A stretch of DNA of 32,249 bases from an uncultured bacterium (lineage in GTDB: Bacteria; Bacteroidota; Bacteroidia; Bacteroidales; CAIWKO01), in assembly GCA_903862465.1 (NCBI GenBank), contig CAIOYH010000008.1, positions 1 to 32,249 of the forward strand, given 5' to 3'. A model generated the notes under the pieces. The model had not been told where the DNA came from, did not search any database, and saw only the letters and a program-made list of their open reading frames with translations. The position numbers and the translations under genes were made by a program. This document shows positions 31,291 to 32,249 of this stretch, piece by piece; position 1 is the stretch's first letter; every line of letters starts with the position of its first letter.

Positions 31291-31507
31291 CCAAATACCA
31301 AGCTCCAAATTCCAAATACCAAGAGGAAAATTCCAAATACCAAGCTCCAAATCCCAAATTCCAAGGAGGAAAAGGAGCGGGATAATTGGATAGGGATGTC
31401 TATAAAATAGAAAGCGATTTGTATTTCTTTGAAGAAAAACATTGTGTTAGCGCCCTTGGAATTTGGAGCTTGGAATTTGGATCTTGGGTCTTAAACCTTG
31501 GATTATG
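31291..31507. repeat. Inverted cluster of short 'CCAAATACCAAG' repeats
   Basis: The gap 31267-31560 is filled by low-complexity repeats: CCAAATACCAAGCTCCAAAT-like text at 31291-31366 and its inverse at 31454-31507. CCAAGCTCCAAATTCCAA (31298-31315) and TTGGAATTTGGAGCTTGG (31456-31473) are perfect 18-nt inverted copies about 140 bp apart, able to form a large hairpin. The sequence is a dispersed intergenic repeat type; the open frames across it are not genes. Confidence 0.8.
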
Positions 31508-31560
31508 GGTATTGCCTCGGGTTCACTATGCTTGTGCTTCATTAATAAAAAAGAAAAATC

Positions 31561-31905
31561 ATGGGAAAACAATTGGAAGAATTTAATGAATATCGCCAAA
31601 AAATGAACGAAAAACTTTTGGCGGAGGACAACCTCGTGTTGAAACGTTTTTTTAATTTGGATACGAATGCCTATCAGGAGGGGGCTTTGTCGGTCAAGAC
31701 GAAAGAGATGATGGGTTTGGTGGCTTCGATGGTGCTTCGGTGCGACGATTGTATCAAATATCATCTGATAAAGTGTCATGAGCAACAGATGAGCAAAGCC
31801 GAGTTGATGGAAGTGTTTGCTATTGCCAATTTGGTGGGCGGTTCGATAGTGATTCCGCACACGAGGAGGGCGTTGGAGTTTTGGGAGGAGCTTTGTGAGG
31901 AGTAA
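31561..31905 (+). CDS. Carboxymuconolactone decarboxylase (AhpD-like) family protein
   Basis: The 114-residue product is a small all-helical CMD-family protein. It has the AhpD-like redox motif CDDCIKYH (Cys61, Cys64, His68), preceded by SVKTKEMMGLVASMVLR and followed by the typical MSKAELMEVFAIANLVGGS helix. In AhpD the cysteine pair and the histidine reduce peroxiredoxin partners; the substrate here is unknown. No peroxiredoxin gene is in the window. A TATGCTTG at 31527-31534, one mismatch from the -7 consensus, may be the promoter. Confidence 0.88.
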   Translation: MGKQLEEFNEYRQKMNEKLLAEDNLVLKRFFNLDTNAYQEGALSVKTKEMMGLVASMVLRCDDCIKYHLIKCHEQQMSKAELMEVFAIANLVGGSIVIPHTRRALEFWEELCEE

Positions 31906-31917
31906 TGAAAAATGAAA

Positions 31918-31938
31918 CCTGCCCGACGGTCAGGCGGG
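31918..31938. repeat. REP-like palindrome, second copy
   Basis: CCTGCCCGAC and GTCAGGCGGG flank a single G (31918-31938), a nearly perfect inverted repeat. It is the tightest copy of the element also seen at 20194-20220, placed 13 bp after the CMD-family stop codon. Confidence 0.65.
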
Positions 31939-32006
31939 AATTAATAATGAAAAATTTTGGCAGGGTGTATTTTTATTTCTCTGCACTTTAGCGCGAAGTT
32001 TTTTTT

Positions 32007-32249
32007 ACCACAATAGGCACAATAGATACAATAGAAACACAATAGGGATTCTCGTTTTTAGTTTCTCATCCATAGTTTAGCGCCTTTGCGCCGTAGCGCG
32101 ATATTTTTTTTACCACAATAGGCACAATAGATACAATAGAAAAACAATAGGATTCTCGTTTTTAGTTTCTCATCCATAGTTTAGCGCCTTTGCGCCGTAG
32201 CGCGATATTTTTTTCACCACAATAGGCACAATAGATACAATAGAAAAAC
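32007..32249. repeat. 105-bp tandem repeat, 2.3 copies, running off the window
   Basis: Copy 1 is 32007-32111, copy 2 is 32112-32215 and a partial copy 3 is 32216-32249. Copies 1 and 2 are nearly identical. Each starts ACCACAATAGGCACAATAG, passes through TTCTCATCCATAGTTTAGCG, and ends with TTTGCGCCGTAGCGCGATAT and a T run. No coding frame spans it. The first part resembles the dispersed 'ACCACGGAGACAC' remnants near 19242 and 20089. Bases 31939-32006 hold no gene. Confidence 0.92.

Noticed and set aside
30418-31350. 310-codon minus-strand open frame over proline dehydrogenase
   Set aside because: Antisense shadow; the plus-strand product carries the complete PRODH motif set.

Overview
The window looks like a chromosome segment from an AT-rich, probably anaerobic member of the Bacteroidota. 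The grounds are: two secreted proteins with type IX secretion (T9SS) C-terminal sorting domains, a GldA-type gliding ABC ATPase, Omp28-like and DUF6029-like envelope proteins, a one-polypeptide pyruvate:ferredoxin oxidoreductase, and many copies of the Bacteroidota -7 promoter element TAnnTTTG a short distance upstream of genes. I saw no rRNA, tRNA, CRISPR array, transposase or phage structural gene. All calls come from reading the sequence; no database search was run.

Layout. 1-1023: a 20-bp tandem repeat array followed by a small unknown protein gene. 1231-11063: mostly minus-strand housekeeping: flavin reductase-like protein (plus strand), a T9SS-sorted DUF2271-like protein, a nifJ / DHODH-like operon, a small lipoprotein, an alpha/beta hydrolase, a conserved lipoprotein and the meaB GTPase. 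11305-15003 (plus strand): a 21-bp-period array and its hypothetical gene, a stand-alone EF-Tu C-terminal-domain protein, a cytoplasmic-looking trypsin-like protease and a YqhD-like alcohol dehydrogenase. 15082-18225 (minus): a TlpA-like thioredoxin / DUF6029-like barrel / Omp28-like lipoprotein operon, divergent from a T9SS-sorted protein. 19143-21645: repeat-rich DNA with a small acidic protein, a third hypothetical gene and, upstream of it, a third 21-bp array. 21646-24513: an AraC-type regulator divergent from a secreted M48 metallopeptidase. 24688-30038: metK with a structured leader, gldA, a radical SAM protein (plus), and the yceD/rpmF/fabH cluster. 30355-32249: proline dehydrogenase, a carboxymuconolactone decarboxylase-like protein, dispersed inverted repeats and a 105-bp tandem repeat that runs off the window end.

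The most unusual signal is recurrent: three unlinked hypothetical genes (397-1023, 11621-12334, 20408-21142) each have, immediately upstream and in the same relative orientation, an AT-rich tandem array with a period of 20 or 21 bp (about two helical turns). The unit sequence differs at each locus. Two of the three proteins share a C-terminal segment with a YIGxxAP motif about 60 residues from the end. This looks like a repeated 'array + promoter + variable small protein' module of unknown function. A second candidate is the metK 5' leader, which can fold into three nested helices around an internal loop containing GCAACC and may be an S-adenosylmethionine-responsive RNA.
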